64,000 bases of DNA from Tricholomella constricta (GCA_013368375.1 JAACJP010000022.1:1-64000); one strand, 5' to 3'; shown: positions 22,930 to 37,276, counted from the first letter of the stretch. A program made the numbers and translations. The notes: a model not told the origin generated them from the letters alone.

Positions 22930-24493
22930 ATGCGTCTTCCTCTCATCGTCGTCTACCTTGCGAGTTTCCTGGTCTCCTTCTGCTTGGCAGCACCAAGAGT
23001 CACACTGACATCCAACTCTCTGCTTGACGCAAACGGTGTCTTCTTCGTCTCCTACGATGGCGTCGTCAACGTCAACTCCTTCCAGCTCTCAGGCGTTCTC
23101 ACCTACTCGAACTACCAGTTCGCTGCTTGGTACACCTCCTCGCGTGCGGCCGTCTTAGCGCGCCGCCAGCTACCCTCCGGCGCCTGGTCGACACTGCAGC
23201 TTCCCCATACACTCTCTGCCAGCGATTCCCACAATGTTATTGCTTTAGGTGTCTCGCCCGCGGAAGGGAAGATTCACGTAGCGATGGATTGCCACAGTTC
23301 GACACTTTATTATACGAGCTCAGAGGCAGGCTTGGCCACTAGTGGTGCGAGCTGGGTTGCTAGCCGATTCGCTGGGATCACAACAACGTTGGCGGGACTG
23401 AACATCGGAACGCACGTAGCTATTCTCTGTAGTCGTCCCTTGTGAGCTCTGATCCTTTTGGCTATATAGGACAGTCACGTATCCGCAATTTGTCGTGACC
23501 TCTGACAACCTGCTGCAATTCGTTTATCGCTCCGGCGTATCCGGAAATGGCGCCACGCAGCTCGCGGAATACAACGGTGGCAAATGGAATAATGTTGGGT
23601 CGTGGGCTTCTGCCTCGGGAACGTATACTTCGACCAATGGTGTCAAGAGCACGGCGCGAAATCTATATATCCACGGCTTTACTTACAGGTCCAATCGCTT
23701 GCATGTCACGGGAACGTGGAGAGAACAAACTGGAGGTGTTTCTTGCAGTGGTGGAGGACTGACGAATCATGATACCACCTACTTCTACTCGGATGACAAA
23801 GGTAAGCCCGCCGAACCTCATGGTATATCACATCCGGGAAGCTGACCGTCTCGTAATGCAAGGTCGCACATGGAAGAACAGTGCCGGTTCCTCTGTTGGA
23901 ACCTCTGGTTCCAATCCCGTTAACGTCAACTCCGGAGGAATTATCGTCGACTCACTCAATGCAGATCATGGTCTGATGAACCAGGAATCTCAAGCAGTTG
24001 ATTCCGGTGGACAAATCCACGCCATCATTTCTTACGTCCCAGGTACACCCTCTTCGAGTGACGTTGTCGAATTCCCATACTGAAGCACACATTTTAAGGG
24101 CGCTTCACTCAATGCGTGACAAGCTATCAAAACGACCGCATCGCCTACGCGCGCCCCTTCCACGTCTACCGCTCCTCCAGTGGCACCTTTACCAAGGTTG
24201 AGATCCCCTTCGCCATCAACTCCGTCGGGCGCTCCCAGATCGTCATGGACAATGCAGACAATGTCTACGTTGTCCTGCCTTACGTCCGTGTCGTTACTGC
24301 GAGCAAGTCGTCCGGCTGGACAGATTGGACGCTCGCGTACGATGGTGTAGCAGCGGGCTTGAATGCGTTTGGCGAGGTTACTGTAGATCGTGCGCGGGTC
24401 TCGAGTAATGTGCTGTCCGTGCTCTACCAAGTCAAGAGTACAGGAACAACGCCTTCTGCAGTACGGGTCGTTGATTTCAATTTGAATACGTAG
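22930..24493 (+). CDS. Secreted BNR_4 beta-propeller protein, candidate polysaccharide lyase-like
   Basis: Four exons, about 460 residues. A clear signal peptide (MRLPLIVVYLASFLVSFCLA) precedes repeated propeller blades: FFVSYDGVVNVN, FAAWYTSSRAAVLARRQLPS, HNVIALGVSPAEGKIHVAMD, PQFVVTSDNLLQFVYRSG, RNLYIHGFTYRSNRLHVTGT and DTTYFYSDDKGRTWKNSAG. These lead to NADHGLMNQESQAVDSGGQI and RSQIVMDNADNVYVVLPYV. This order, with 'HGFTY' and 'LMNQES' blocks, fits the BNR_4 repeat family. Some fungal relatives with seven-bladed propellers are rhamnose-glucuronate lyases, so cleavage of an acidic polysaccharide is possible, but catalytic residues are not identified here. It acts outside the cell. Confidence 0.8.
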
Positions 24494-25574
24494 ACGGTCT
24501 AGAAATTTGCGTCGTGTATTCGCTTTATTGCACGACTATGTGGAAAATCCATGTTAGGCTCGATAAACAATATATCAGGGCGTAACGTCCCAACCAGGGC
24601 ATGAAGTCATTATTGAAGACTATGCTCATTTTGCCCTCGAAGCTCCAGTCTGTTCAAATATCAGGGGGTAATTTATTAAATTAAAGGTCAGCCCAGCGGG
24701 TCAGCGCAAATTTGGAAGGATATATATCTCATTGCATAGTGGGGGAAAAGCGCAAAGGGACTGCTAGCCATTCTCTGCCTGTATCCAATTGTTATGTGTG
24801 GCGCAAGTGACCTCTTCAAAGTGTATGTTGGAATTCGACTGTTCCAGCTCTCCCACCTTTTATTTTGCCTTCAGTTGTACTATTAGCATGTTCCACTATT
24901 TTTAACACTACGCAAGCTCCGTGGGCATTTGATATCGCCCAGTAACTCAATCGGGACACAATTCAGCCGCGACTCTTGTGGCGGCTCTTGCCAAACGTAG
25001 CGTTTTGTTTTTCAATAGTTTTTACATTATTATGAGTCAGCTCAAGGTGTGAGTGCTTGTAATTACACCCGAGCAAAGGAGTGGGTAAGGGTTGAGCATA
25101 CGAGTTGGAGGAGGTTGGAAGTCCTAGCACAATCTGGGTTGAGATTGGCCTCTATGGCTTCATGTTATTCAGGCTTCACCATACATATGGATCGATGATA
25201 TTTAGACACGACGTTCTAAAATTCGCGGGAGTTCTGAGATTATTGACTCGGATGGTGAGAAGATACTGCGGAAGATAGCACATCGATACTTGTTCTTTAG
25301 TGATATACTCTGCGCATAAAACCGATCCGTTCTGCGAAGATGACGCGCACCATCGACGTCGATGCACTGGTATACCTTCGGCCACAGCCTGCTGACCACG
25401 ATGAGCTGTTTTCTTTTGTCACAGTCGGTTTGACCTCGTCGGAAGGCCGGGTCATCCTTGCGCAACGCAACACGCGCCCTTAACGTGTGGCGCAAGTTTG
25501 AACTCCGCTATGAAAGGAGATTTCGATTGATCGATCATCTGTACACTTCGACTCGAGTCACTGAATCTTTGGCC
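24494..25574. other. Intergenic, no gene seen
   Basis: About 1.1 kb, AT-richer than the flanks and without supported coding exons, repeats or RNA genes. It includes the RidA promoter. No in-frame ATG exists upstream of 25575 within the open frame, so an N-terminal extension of RidA is not supported. Confidence 0.5.
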
Positions 25575-25976
25575 ATGGAACAACAGCAAACCCAGCGTTA
25601 TCAAACTGCCAACCCCTACGAATCCAAGTTCGGCTACTCCAGAGCCGTCCGTCGCGGTCCTTTTATCTTCGTCTCCGGCACTACCTCCATCGACACCACA
25701 ACTGGCACCGTCCTCCACCAAGAATCCGCTTACCATCAAGCCCTCAAGATCTTCTCCGAGATCGTGAGTGCGGTTGAGGCGCTGGGAGGGACGCGTCAGG
25801 ATGTGATGCGTATACGGATGTTCGTGACTGCAGGCGAGGACAGCGGCGAGGTGGGGCGAGCTTTGAAGGAGGCGTTCGGAGAGGTCGGGCCGGCAGCGAC
25901 GATGATCCTGGGTGCGAGGTTCGTGAGCCCCGAGATGAAAGTTGAGATCGAGGCAGACGCGCTGGTACTAGAGTAG
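25575..25976 (+). CDS. RidA (YjgF/YER057c/UK114) family protein
   Basis: Single exon, 133 residues, the usual family length. The start has a good context (GGCCATGG). Family blocks: NPYESKFGYSRAVRRGPFIF, VSGTTSIDTTTG, ESAYHQALKIFSEIVSAVEA, DVMRIRMFVTAGEDSGEVGR, GPAATMILGARFVSPEMKVE and the end IEADALVLE. The Arg in VMRIRMFV occupies the conserved position that holds carboxylate ligands in deaminases of this family. RidA proteins hydrolyse reactive enamine/imine intermediates from PLP enzymes. No mitochondrial presequence is visible, so it is probably cytosolic. Its 3' end faces the convergent MFS transporter gene 183 bp away. Confidence 0.92.
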   Translation: MEQQQTQRYQTANPYESKFGYSRAVRRGPFIFVSGTTSIDTTTGTVLHQESAYHQALKIFSEIVSAVEALGGTRQDVMRIRMFVTAGEDSGEVGRALKEAFGEVGPAATMILGARFVSPEMKVEIEADALVLE

Positions 25977-26159
25977 GCAAATAGCTTGGCCGTCCCTTGG
26001 AACCACTGCTGAATCGAATATCGATAGGTGAGAGATGCCGAGAATTGAATGCAATTATACTCGTGATGTAGAAACTAGAAACGGCGTATGATACAGGTAA
26101 CAGGCAGGATACACAAGTTGCACGTGCGGCCAACAAACGCTATACACGATCCATATTGA

Positions 26160-28902
26160 CTAATGCACAAAAGAGCGCTTGCCCTTGGAGCGGTCCCCGC
26201 TGTCGCCCTCCCCCTCGCGGAGCATCAGTACACAGAAACCAGCGATAGCGAAAATGACGACGCTGGTGTAGACGGGGACGGAGCGATCTATCATAAGGAG
26301 GACACCGCCAAGCATGGGTGCGATCATGCCACCTCTGAAGAACAGGATAAGTCAATGGTGTCATGACAAAAAGCAAACACTGGCTTACATTCGGGACAAA
26401 GCAGAGGCAATCCCACATGCTGTTCCTCGAACTGAAGAGATTCGCGTCAATGTTGTGTTTTTTCGGACCAGCCATGAAACCGTACCTTTCGTTCCGAATA
26501 TCTCTGGAGTCCACCCATACAAGACAGCCCACATGGCCTTTGCAAGGAATGACATATTAGCCACAAGCCCACGCACATTTGTCAGGAAATGAACTCACCG
26601 TCGCACTCAGACTGATACCTACCGTGCTCGCCCGCACAGCCCACGAAGACTCTACCACCGCAAACACCACACAGAAAAATGCTGTGACGAACGTGCTCCC
26701 CGCCAGCGACCACCTGCGGCCCACGGGGGATTCTATAAGATATGCACCGAGCTGCAAAGATAGGTGTAAGTCTTTCGATCACATGAATCGTGCGATAAAA
26801 CGGAAGGGACCCACGATGGCTCCGGGACATCCCCCGATGGTGAAAATGACAACATCCCACAAGGACTCTTCCAGCGTTTTCGCCTCAGCTGTGACCATGC
26901 TCTTCCCCGGACCCGACCCCGTCTCCAACAACTTCGGGAGGTACACATTAAACATTGTATACGCTGCATGCACAACATCAGGTCCAAGCCCGAAAGGACG
27001 ACAAAAAAAAAGACGATACAACGTACCTAGTGACATAGCGAACCACGCTGCCCACACAAACAACGTCGTGCGCAACCACTCGGGCGAAAGCACCATCATC
27101 ACGCGGTCCCACCAGGCCCGCAGCGGTTTCCTCGCCCAGCGGGGCAGCGCTTCACACACATTCTTTTCATACACTGATGACGCACGGCGCGAAGCACCCG
27201 ATAGGCGGCGGCTGCGGCCGCCCGATAGTGAGGACCTCAGCCGCGGCGCACGGGGCGAGCGTGGGGACTGCACGGGCGAGGTGGGCTTGCTCTCTGCCCC
27301 CGCGGATGTCTCGTTCGAATCTGCGAACATGCTGAGCCCGGGGAGGATGGAGTCGTGCTCTTGGACAGGGGTGGCGAAAGTGTGGCCATCGAGGGCATTC
27401 GGTGATGCGTCGGTAGAGCTGTACTGTGTGACGAGCGTGGGGCGAACGTTACCTTTCGTGGTAGTGGAGGAGGCTGCGGTTGTTGCAGTCGGAGAAAGGT
27501 TGGAGTAGGGTTCACCGTCGACGTCTGCGGTGGCGAATAACGTCGTAGAGGTGGGGCGAGGCCGTTGTTCGTACTTTTTGTAATTGGGGCGCGGAATGGG
27601 GACGGCAGCTATTTCGGATGCGGGAGAGACGACGACAACAGGATGGTGGTGGTCCTCGACGTCTTCAATCTCAAGGGCGAGGTCGGACCCGTTGAAGCGT
27701 GATATCATCTGGAGGGACTCGATGGCCTCGAGGGGCCGACCAGCATGAACAAGGTAGCGCGGGGACTCGTGAAGGCGGAAGAAAACGATGCGGGCGAGGA
27801 ACATGGAAAGGGTCTAAGGGTGCCTTAGAATATGACGTCACGCAAAACGAGGGGTGACATACAATTAGCCCCAGGGCAGTCAGAAGATATCTCCAACCTT
27901 GGTTGTCGGTATCGGCGTTGCAGGGTTGGTGCGGGAGACAGGAGTTTTGGGGTATGACCATGAGGGCAACAATCGCGGCAAGGACGGCGCCGACCGAGAA
28001 GAAAACGGACAAGGCGGTAACCAAATATTGTTTAGACTTGGGCATGTGTTCCAGTAGCAGCGTCCCGTCAGTCGGCATCGAACCCTGCAGACATATATGA
28101 ATAACAATTAAAATATGGCATCACGATGCTCACGCACTCCGACAGCACTACCCAAAAAAAATAGCAGGATGCAGAGGGTAAGAAATGAGTTGGCAAAGGA
28201 TGCAAGGAGGCCAAAGAGGGCTGTGAAGCATAGCGTTGCGTTGAACGCTGCACTGCGTCCCATTATATCGGAACCTACACAAAAAGCATCAGTCATCAAT
28301 GGCCCCAGCCAGCAGCTCAGTACGCACAGGTCCCCCAACCAATTGCTCCAAACATCATGCCTGCGAACATCGAGGACGACACAGTTCCGATGTAGCTGTC
28401 CGGCACTACATATGATGTTTAGCGTGATGACGCCTCCCGACCAGACGACCAACCGTCATAGTGTTGTTGTACACGTGGAAGAATTATCGCTACTGCTTGT
28501 ATCCACATCTAGAGAAATGTTCAAGGGCGTAGATAATCTATGATATGGATACGCACGTTGTCCGCCATCCAGCCTTAGCACGATTACGGTAGTGTTTAGC
28601 TCGGCGTCTCATACAAGCTTCCATTCCAAGACCTACCGAATCCACACAGTGATAGGAGTGTCCACTGGTAACTTCCCATTCCAATGCGGTCTATAGTTTT
28701 ATCCAGCTATAAAGGTGTTATATTGTTTTCCTCGCGTAGAGGACGGTATTCGTACGGGTGTGCGTCCATCTTGTTGTCCATCGTCCTCTGGAATAAGATT
28801 TTGCTGCTCAACGTCAGCATCGTCCGCCTCGTCGTCAGGAAAGTAGCTCGACATTCTGCTGTCGGTCCAAAGGCCTGAAGCGCGCGGGGTGATAGAGGCC
28901 AT
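26160..28902 (-). CDS. MFS transporter of the SV2/SVOP-like sugar-porter type
   Basis: About a dozen exons. The acidic cytoplasmic N-terminus (MASITPRASGLW..., starting at 28902) leads to IGMGSYQWTLLSLCGFGW. TM blocks follow: FGAIGWGTCSDIMGRSAAFN, ATLCFTALFGLLASFANSFL, TLCILLFFLGSAVGGSMPTD, KQYLVTALSVFFSVGAVLAA and RIVFFRLHESPRYLVHAGRP. A Ser/Thr/Arg-rich cytoplasmic loop of about 250 residues separates the two halves. The second half has WLRTTLFVWAAWFAMSLG, YTMFNVYLPKLLE, VIFTIGGCPGAIVGAYLIES, WAVLYGWTPEIFGTKVRGTA and VPVYTSVVIFAIAGFCVLML, ending KGKRSFVH. The G-(D)IMGR, ESPRYL and PE-(I)FGTKVRG motifs are sugar-porter signatures. The substrate is unknown. The long central loop with RRLSGASRRASS-like sites suggests phosphorylation control. 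Confidence 0.85.
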
Positions 28903-29479
28903 GGCATCAGTCAGCAACCAACTTTTATACTCGTGCCCGTAATCCGCAATGGAGATTCAATTTCACTTGTCCATCCCGATTAGGTAAACTACCCTGCGCC
29001 GCGCGCTCTGGCATCACGCACGTTACCAACGGTGCTCCAACGCCAACGAGGACAACCCGCAAAATTGAACATTCGGCGAGCACTTCTCTTACATTTCAAG
29101 TAGTTGGGTAGGCTCTGGAAAAACAGCCGTAACAAGGAAAAGAAGGAACAAAAAAAGAGAAAACAGGATAACAAAATGAGAAAATAAAAAGCGAAATGAT
29201 TTAGACAGTAAATCTGGGCTCCTAGCAAAAATTAAACGAGTTCACATCCCGTTATGTACGTACTTGAAATAAAAAGCTGTCGAATTTCACTTGTCCTGTG
29301 GTCACCATCCCTTCTGCACCCTAGATCTTGAGCTTACATGTACACGGAGTACATACTCGGCACCGAAGCTGTGACGTTAGTCAGCCTCGGGTCAGCGGCG
29401 CGTGACACAGCGTGTAGATTTGTTGCCATTTGTCCTTGGAGTCAGCCTCCACGGTCGAGGACAAATTCTCCTCGAATTT
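28903..29479. promoter_or_regulatory. Divergent promoter region, MFS transporter and RAD4
   Basis: 577 bp between divergent starts. It has an A-rich tract at about 29130-29200 that could exclude nucleosomes. No gene or defined motif is supported. Confidence 0.4.
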
Positions 29480-32400
29480 ATGGCATCCATATCAGAGAAC
29501 GACCCAATTACCGAGCAGGACAGCGAAGATGAATTTGATTGGGAAGAGGTTGAAGTTCCGGAGCATCAGCAGCAAGAGGAACACCTCGAAATCACCATTT
29601 CAGCCTCCGGACCGCGTTTAAAGAAAGACGCGGCTGCAAGCAAGTCTGTCTTGACTCTTGTCTTCCGACCGTTAGATGTGCGTTTATCTTACTGCGATCC
29701 AGGTTCAAAGGCATATCGCATGCGGAACGTCTCAAGCGGATCGACTGTCATAAGGTGCACACCGTTGTGCTGCTTGGGAACGCGTGGGTTCGTAACAAAT
29801 GGCTGAACGACGAACTGCTACATGTACGTCTCCTTCTGGACTGCGGAAGGCTCTGATTTATGTCGTATCCAGGCTCGCCTACTCTCAGTGACACCTTTAT
29901 CGCTTCAGAATGCTTTCGCCGTAATTCACAAAACCCGAATACCAGATCAACACCAACGAGGGCGGACGTTTGAGGCTGCCATGGCCAACCTTGCGGAATG
30001 GTGGTCTTCCACATACTTTGAAGTCAACCGAAATGGCCACATACGGAATAGGACTTACGAAGACGTCCAGGCGAGACTTGCGAAACTTGGACCTCCTTCA
30101 ACCGACCCCGAGGCTGTTCTGGACATAGAAGACATCGAGGACTTGTTAGACGAAGATCCTGAGCTCATACGGAGTCCCAAAAGCCTCATGAAACATGTAT
30201 TGATGCAGAATGGCTCGAGGGACACCAGTGCGCAGCTCTTTACAGCGTTGTGTCGCGGTTTGGGAATCCCCGCACGTTTGGTGGTGAGCATACAAAGTGT
30301 GCCATGGCAAACGAATGTCGGTAAACCGAAGCCCACGTACGCCAGGAAGCCGAAGGGGGTAAAGGGGAAGGAAAAGGCCAAAGAGCCAGAGACCGGAGCC
30401 GGAGATGCTCGGGAGCAAGTCTCTGAAGACGTCAGCAATATCGCGTCCGCCTCACAATCTGGGTCTGAGGCGCCAGGGAAAGGAAATGGAAAGGAGGATA
30501 TTTTTACTGGGGAAGGACAGCGCCTCGACGGAGCCCCGGTTCCTAAAAGTGAAAAAGCTAAAGGTAAGGAGAAGGCGAAACCGATCATAAAGCTTCGCAA
30601 AACGAAGAGCAAAGGAAACGTCCTGGGAAGTACTCGAGGACCTTCTAGAGCTAGTTCAAGTCGACAAGGTGAGTCCCTTAATACCAATCCAACCTTCATC
30701 TCTGATAAACGCATGCCCCTATTTAGCCTCGCCAGATCCTACAACTACCCCACCTGTCTTCTGGACCGAAGTCTTCTCACGGCCCGACGCCCGATGGATC
30801 CCCGTGGACCCCATACGCTCCATCGTCAACAAGCGCAAAGTATTTGACCCCACACCCAGCACCTCCGCGCCCTCTCCCGGACCCAATTCCCCCCTTTTTC
30901 CCCAGGCGTACGCCGCAGCCCTCAACCGTCGAACCGGTGGTGGCGGAGTGAATGCAAGATTCACGCGACAGGAAAACAGGATGCTGTACGTGCTCGCGTT
31001 TGAGGAGGACGGGTTTGCGCGCGATGTGACAAGGCGGTATGCAAAGGAGTTTGGCGCCAAGATTGCGAAGGTGCAAGGTGGGAGCAGCACGATTGGGGGC
31101 GGGGGGAAGGCGAGGCATGCGTGGTGGCAGAGGGTAGTGGGTGGCGTGCATCGACCTTACAGATTAGTATGCCACACTTTTTCGTTCGGCCGGGAGGAAG
31201 GATTAACCTGATGATGAATTTGTCTAGCATCGCGACGACATCGAGGATGAAGAACTGGAGGCTGCACAGATGATGGAGGGGATGCCTTCCACCATCTCTG
31301 GGTTCAAAGACCACTCCATGTTCGTGTTACTATTCATCTAGCAATTTTGCAAGACTCGATCCAAATTCAGATATGTCCTCCAGCGGCACCTAAAGCAAAA
31401 CCAGGTAATCCATCCACCACCTCCAGACACGCCTGAGCTGGGTAAATTCCGAGGCGAGCCCGTGTACCCGCGCTCTGCCGTCGTCACTCTCAAGACCGCC
31501 GAGAACTGGATGCGCAGCGAGGGGCGGGTGGTGAAGGAGGGTTGCCAGGCCCTGAAGATGGTCAAGATTCGCGCGGGTACGATCAACCGGATGCGCGAGC
31601 TCGAGGTCCTGAAGGACGAGCTCAGGGAGGCTGGGGACGCTGGCACGAGCGTAGGGGAGACTATGCAGGGCTTGTACGCCAGGAATCAGACCGAGCCGTA
31701 TATGCCTGATCCGGTGGTCAACGTAAGGTGTCCTTTCTACATCCGTGAACCACTTTCTGATGAATTGAATTCGTTCTGATCTTCATGGGTTCAATCTCAT
31801 TTGGGGCTTAATTACTCTTTATGTTGCTGCTATTGTTGCGGTGCTTCAGGGTAAGGTTCCGAAGAACAACTTTGGGAACATCGATCTATATGTTCCCTCA
31901 ATGCTTCCACGTGGAGCCGTGCATGTGCCTTGTGAGTGTTCTTTGGATGCCTCGTTTCCCGTCTTTTGCGTCTGATCCACACTTTAATAGTCAAAGGCGT
32001 TGCCAAAATAGCCAAGAAATTGGGTTTCGATTTCGCAGAGGCTGTAGTGCGTGGACATCTCTTCTGCTGTGTATAGATGGGTTTCTCAAGGACCGACAGA
32101 CTGGCTTTGAGTTCAAGAAACGCCGGGCATTTCCCGTCAATGAGGGTGTCGTCGTCGCACAGGAAAATGAAGCAGCACTGCTTGAGGTGAGCCAACATCC
32201 GACTAAACAAATATTACATTCCAGAGACGTTTTTAGGCGTACTGGGAAGCCGAACAAGATGCGGAAAAGAAAGCTCGGGCCAAACGAGAAGAGCGCGTGA
32301 TAAAACAGTGGACGCGGTTAGTCCAGGGCCTCCGTATTCGCCAGCGCCTTCAAGCACAATACGCAATGAAGCCCGACAGGGAACAACGCTCCCAGGATAA

Positions 32401-33395
32401 CCATGCAGCACTGAGTGACACCGAAGACGGCCAGCCGGGAACCTCCAAAGTTTGTTGTTCCAATCTTTCTGCTTCTTCTGCCACGCTGACAAGGCTTTCC
32501 GATGTATTTGGACGCAACTCTACAGGAAATCGTTGTCACGATGTCGCATCCTGGTGTGGGTGCAGGCGGCGGATTTCTCGTTGGCGCCGACGATGTGGTC
32601 GAGCCGTTCCATCTGCCGAAGTTTAAATATCAGCCGTCTGCCGAGTTGTCGTTGGCCCCAGCGGGTGCTTCGATTCCTCAAGAGGCTGATATGAGGTCAC
32701 AGCAGGAGCCTGGGCCTAGCCCGACGCTAGAAAATAATGGTGTCACCTATGACCTAGAAACCATGGATGTAGACTCTGACGAAGATCTCGAGGAGGTCGA
32801 TATTACTCTGCCTCGATCAACAGACCAGGGCACCCCCACGGCGGCCCCCAAGACCATGCGAGAACTGGCCGAGGATGCTGCCAGACGACAGCGTTGCCGT
32901 GACGAGGGCGCGGGAAATGGCAGTGATGATGTCGAAGTCATCGACACTGATATGTATCGCCCCTCGCCTGGACCCACAAGTGACCGAGAGGCCGACGACT
33001 CCGACGTGCCGAAGATAAAGATAGCGCCCCACCCTCTCCGCGTGAACTTAAAGCTGTCCGGTAACACTGCCACACTCGCTCACCAAGAAGGCGGCACCCC
33101 GACCACTTCCTCGGCTCCAACGACGAAGCGGCAGAAAGGCAAAGGCCGTGCACGCGTATCCGGCCGCCGCGCTTCCAAGAAGAGAGCCAGAAACGATGAC
33201 ACGAACGATCAGACCAGCGCCGACGAGGATCATCCCGCGCCCAAGAAGCGTGCGACCAGCTCTACCAAAGCAAGTCCGGCGGCAGCTCCTGCACCGCCGA
33301 CGCGGACATTGCGGCCGCGTGCGGCTAAGACGCCTGCTCAGGTAAGAGAGGCGCAAGAGCAGGAGAAGGCATACCGTCGCGCCATCGGTCGGTGA
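29480..33395 (+). CDS. RAD4: Rad4/XPC nucleotide-excision-repair damage sensor
   Basis: Multi-exon, about 1,100 residues. ATG 29480 gives MASISENDPITEQDSEDEFD. The first intron joins to ISHAERLKRIDCHKVHTVVL. The transglutaminase-like domain contains RNGHIRNRTYED, QNGSRDTSAQLFTALCRGLG with IPARLVVS, and, after a basic linker, PPVFWTEVFSRPDARWIPVD. BHD1 contains HPMYVLQRHLKQNQVIHP-type sequence after FKDH. BHD2 starts at KFRGEPVYPRSAVVTLKTAE with NWMRSEGRVVK. BHD3 has NFGNIDLYVPSMLPRGAVHV and KLGFDFAEAVTGFEFKKRRA. The acidic and Lys/Arg-rich C-terminus (KRQKGKGRARVSGRR) suits nuclear DNA binding. Rad4 with Rad23 recognises helix-distorting lesions. Its 3' end converges with TRM61, 140 bp apart. 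Confidence 0.95.
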
Positions 33396-33535
33396 GGCAT
33401 TGCGAGAGGCGTTTATGCTTTTTTTACCGCCACCTGCACCGAACACTCCTATAATATACATTATCTATACCCCCGAACTCGCACCCATTGCATCTACCCT
33501 ACAAAAATACATGTCTTAATGAAATGTGCCTAAGA

Positions 33536-35300
<1,765 letters not shown>

Positions 35301-35736
35301 CGTGGTAAAGCAGAAAGAATATACAGAGTGATCGAAAAGGCAATCAATCTAGATCGCCATTGAAAATAAATGAAATTCCGCGAATTTGGAGTGCGATCTT
35401 ACCATGACTGTGAGTAAGTTTATTCTGAGTCGGTTTAGAAAATGGAAATTTTCTGTTGACAGTCTCCTGACATAGAGTTCTGCCCGGCCCCGGAGCTGGT
35501 ACGGTCGGCATTCAATTATGAGCAAACGAGACTACTATGCCCCATCTGGCGCCTGCCGCCGTCGGAGGTGTACTAATAGATAGAAGACTCCAACTAATCA
35601 GCCCGTCAGCCCAATAAATCAGTCTTCGACTGCTTCCAGCTTACCTACGACCCATCTTTAACCATCAAAGACACCTGGGCGCTTTCGAAGCTTTTTTTCT
35701 TCCCCGCTTTTCCTTCTCTTGCCTCTCCCCACCATC
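35301..35736. promoter_or_regulatory. Divergent promoter region, TRM61 and PAS gene
   Basis: 436 bp between two divergent starts. A pyrimidine-rich tract (about 35690-35730) directly precedes the PAS-gene ATG, a common feature of basidiomycete promoters. No other motif is recognised. Confidence 0.45.
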
Positions 35737-37276
35737 ATGGATCGCGGTCCAGCATCTCTGTCCTTTAGTGCGTTTCCCGCATAAAAAGCCGTCGACGCTG
35801 ATCTGACGACCTAATTTATCAAGTCGCAATCGTTGATTTTTCTGACCAGGTAAGTTTGCCAGTCGCGGTTCAAAGAACGTGCCACGCCTCATCATGTTTA
35901 AAAACCAGGCTAGATGGCTTTTCATGACCCAGTCTGTGACTGATCTGCTAGGTGAACATCATTTGACAGTTTGAAATCGGTTCCTGCTCATTGGGCACCG
36001 GTCATGGCAGGTTACGAACCTCACGAGCTGTATGGGCGCCCTTCACTAGACCTTGTCCATCCGGACGAGTATCCGAGGGTCAAACAAATCCATTTGTGTG
36101 GCAAGGATTATTAAATCTAACGCTTACCGGGCTGATGAATTCTCAGCGATACAATAAGAAAGGACAAGGCTGCAGTCCTCGTCTACTTGCGAATGAAGCA
36201 CAAGATACCCAGCCGTGGTTATGTTTTGTGTGGAATTGTAAGAATTATGTTCCTTTCACCGTTGAATCTACTCGCTCAAGTCTTGTTTTCCTCCTCATGC
36301 AGTCAAGGTTCGTTGGCCTTCCGTTCAGAAAATTGACAGTATTCGGCATCTTACTCTTTCATCAGGACCGTCGTTCATAACGTGTTGGTTGGAAGCGTGT
36401 CCTTTGCAAGCCCAGGAAAGGCGATGCACAACGCGTCGACTGCTCAAGAAATCGAGGTGATTACTCCCGACGCAGCTAACTTCCAGATGAGAGTAAGTCG
36501 TCACCCTCCAGCCCCTCGTTCATTGGTAATATTAGAATAGCGCTGGCACGACGCTTCTCCTGTCACTCCCCCTCGCATCCCGACCATGCTGCCCTCTCCT
36601 GCCTCCCCCGGGTCCTCGTGGAATTCCCGATCAAGTTCCGGTAGCTTCTCCGGCAGCGACTCGGAGGACCAAAGCCCACTTCCAGAGTTGCGCCGGCAGA
36701 ACACGTTCAGCTTTGAACATCTGCCCAATCAATCCCTGCGAACGCTCTTCATCCTCGATCGCTTTACTATGAAGGGAACAATCCTATACTGCTCCAATGA
36801 CCTACTCGTCACGACTACATCCGCCATGGGGCATCCTTTCTTTGATTTCGTGCATGAGAAGGATGAGGAGACCGTCAGGAGCTGGATTGACTCCGTGAAG
36901 GGATGGGGCGTGAATGACCTTGGCCAGCCGAGCGACGGTGGGTTTGGCTACGGTTGTTTCACGCTCTTGACCAAAGCGAGAGACTCCAGGTGCATTCATT
37001 GTCCCCTCTGCATGGACATAGCTGATACATCTGCGCAGCCAACGCATGCCCGAGCCTTCCGGGTCGCAATTTCGACATAAGATGGGCAGGAATCGGCTCT
37101 CGCGACATGCCCGCGACGCAGGCCGCGCGTCGCACCTTCCGGGCCGCACACATGCGGGGACTTCATCGACGCTTCCCCCCGCGGAAGGTCTGTCGCCGCA
37201 AGTGCTCGTCGATGCAATTTTCTCTGCTCATTCCGATGGGCTCATGGTGATCCTACGCCGAAGCGAGAATTCGTAG
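35737..37276 (+). CDS. PAS-domain protein, probable signalling or transcription regulator
   Basis: Several short exons spliced in phase: MDRGPASLSF joins IAIVDFSDQ, then ARWLFMTQSVTDLLG, then YEPHELYGRPSLDLVHPDEY, a classic PAS core, then DTIRKDKAAVLVYLRMKHK and VVHNVLVGSVSFASPGKAMH with the STAQEIEVITP end of the first PAS. After a Pro/Ser-rich linker a second PAS-like half follows: RTLFILDRFTMKGTILYCSN, GHPFFDFVHEKDEETVRSWI and DSVKGWGVNDLGQPSDGGFG. The last exon ends LVDAIFSAHSDGLMVILRR, a motif I know as shared by agaricomycete homologues. No DNA-binding domain is seen, so it may act as a co-regulator. A photoreceptor LOV cysteine was not found. It diverges from TRM61. Confidence 0.8.

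Noticed and set aside
25458..25574. In-frame N-terminal extension of the RidA gene that could be a mitochondrial signal
   Set aside because: The frame is open but contains no ATG before 25575; the first codon is TTG.
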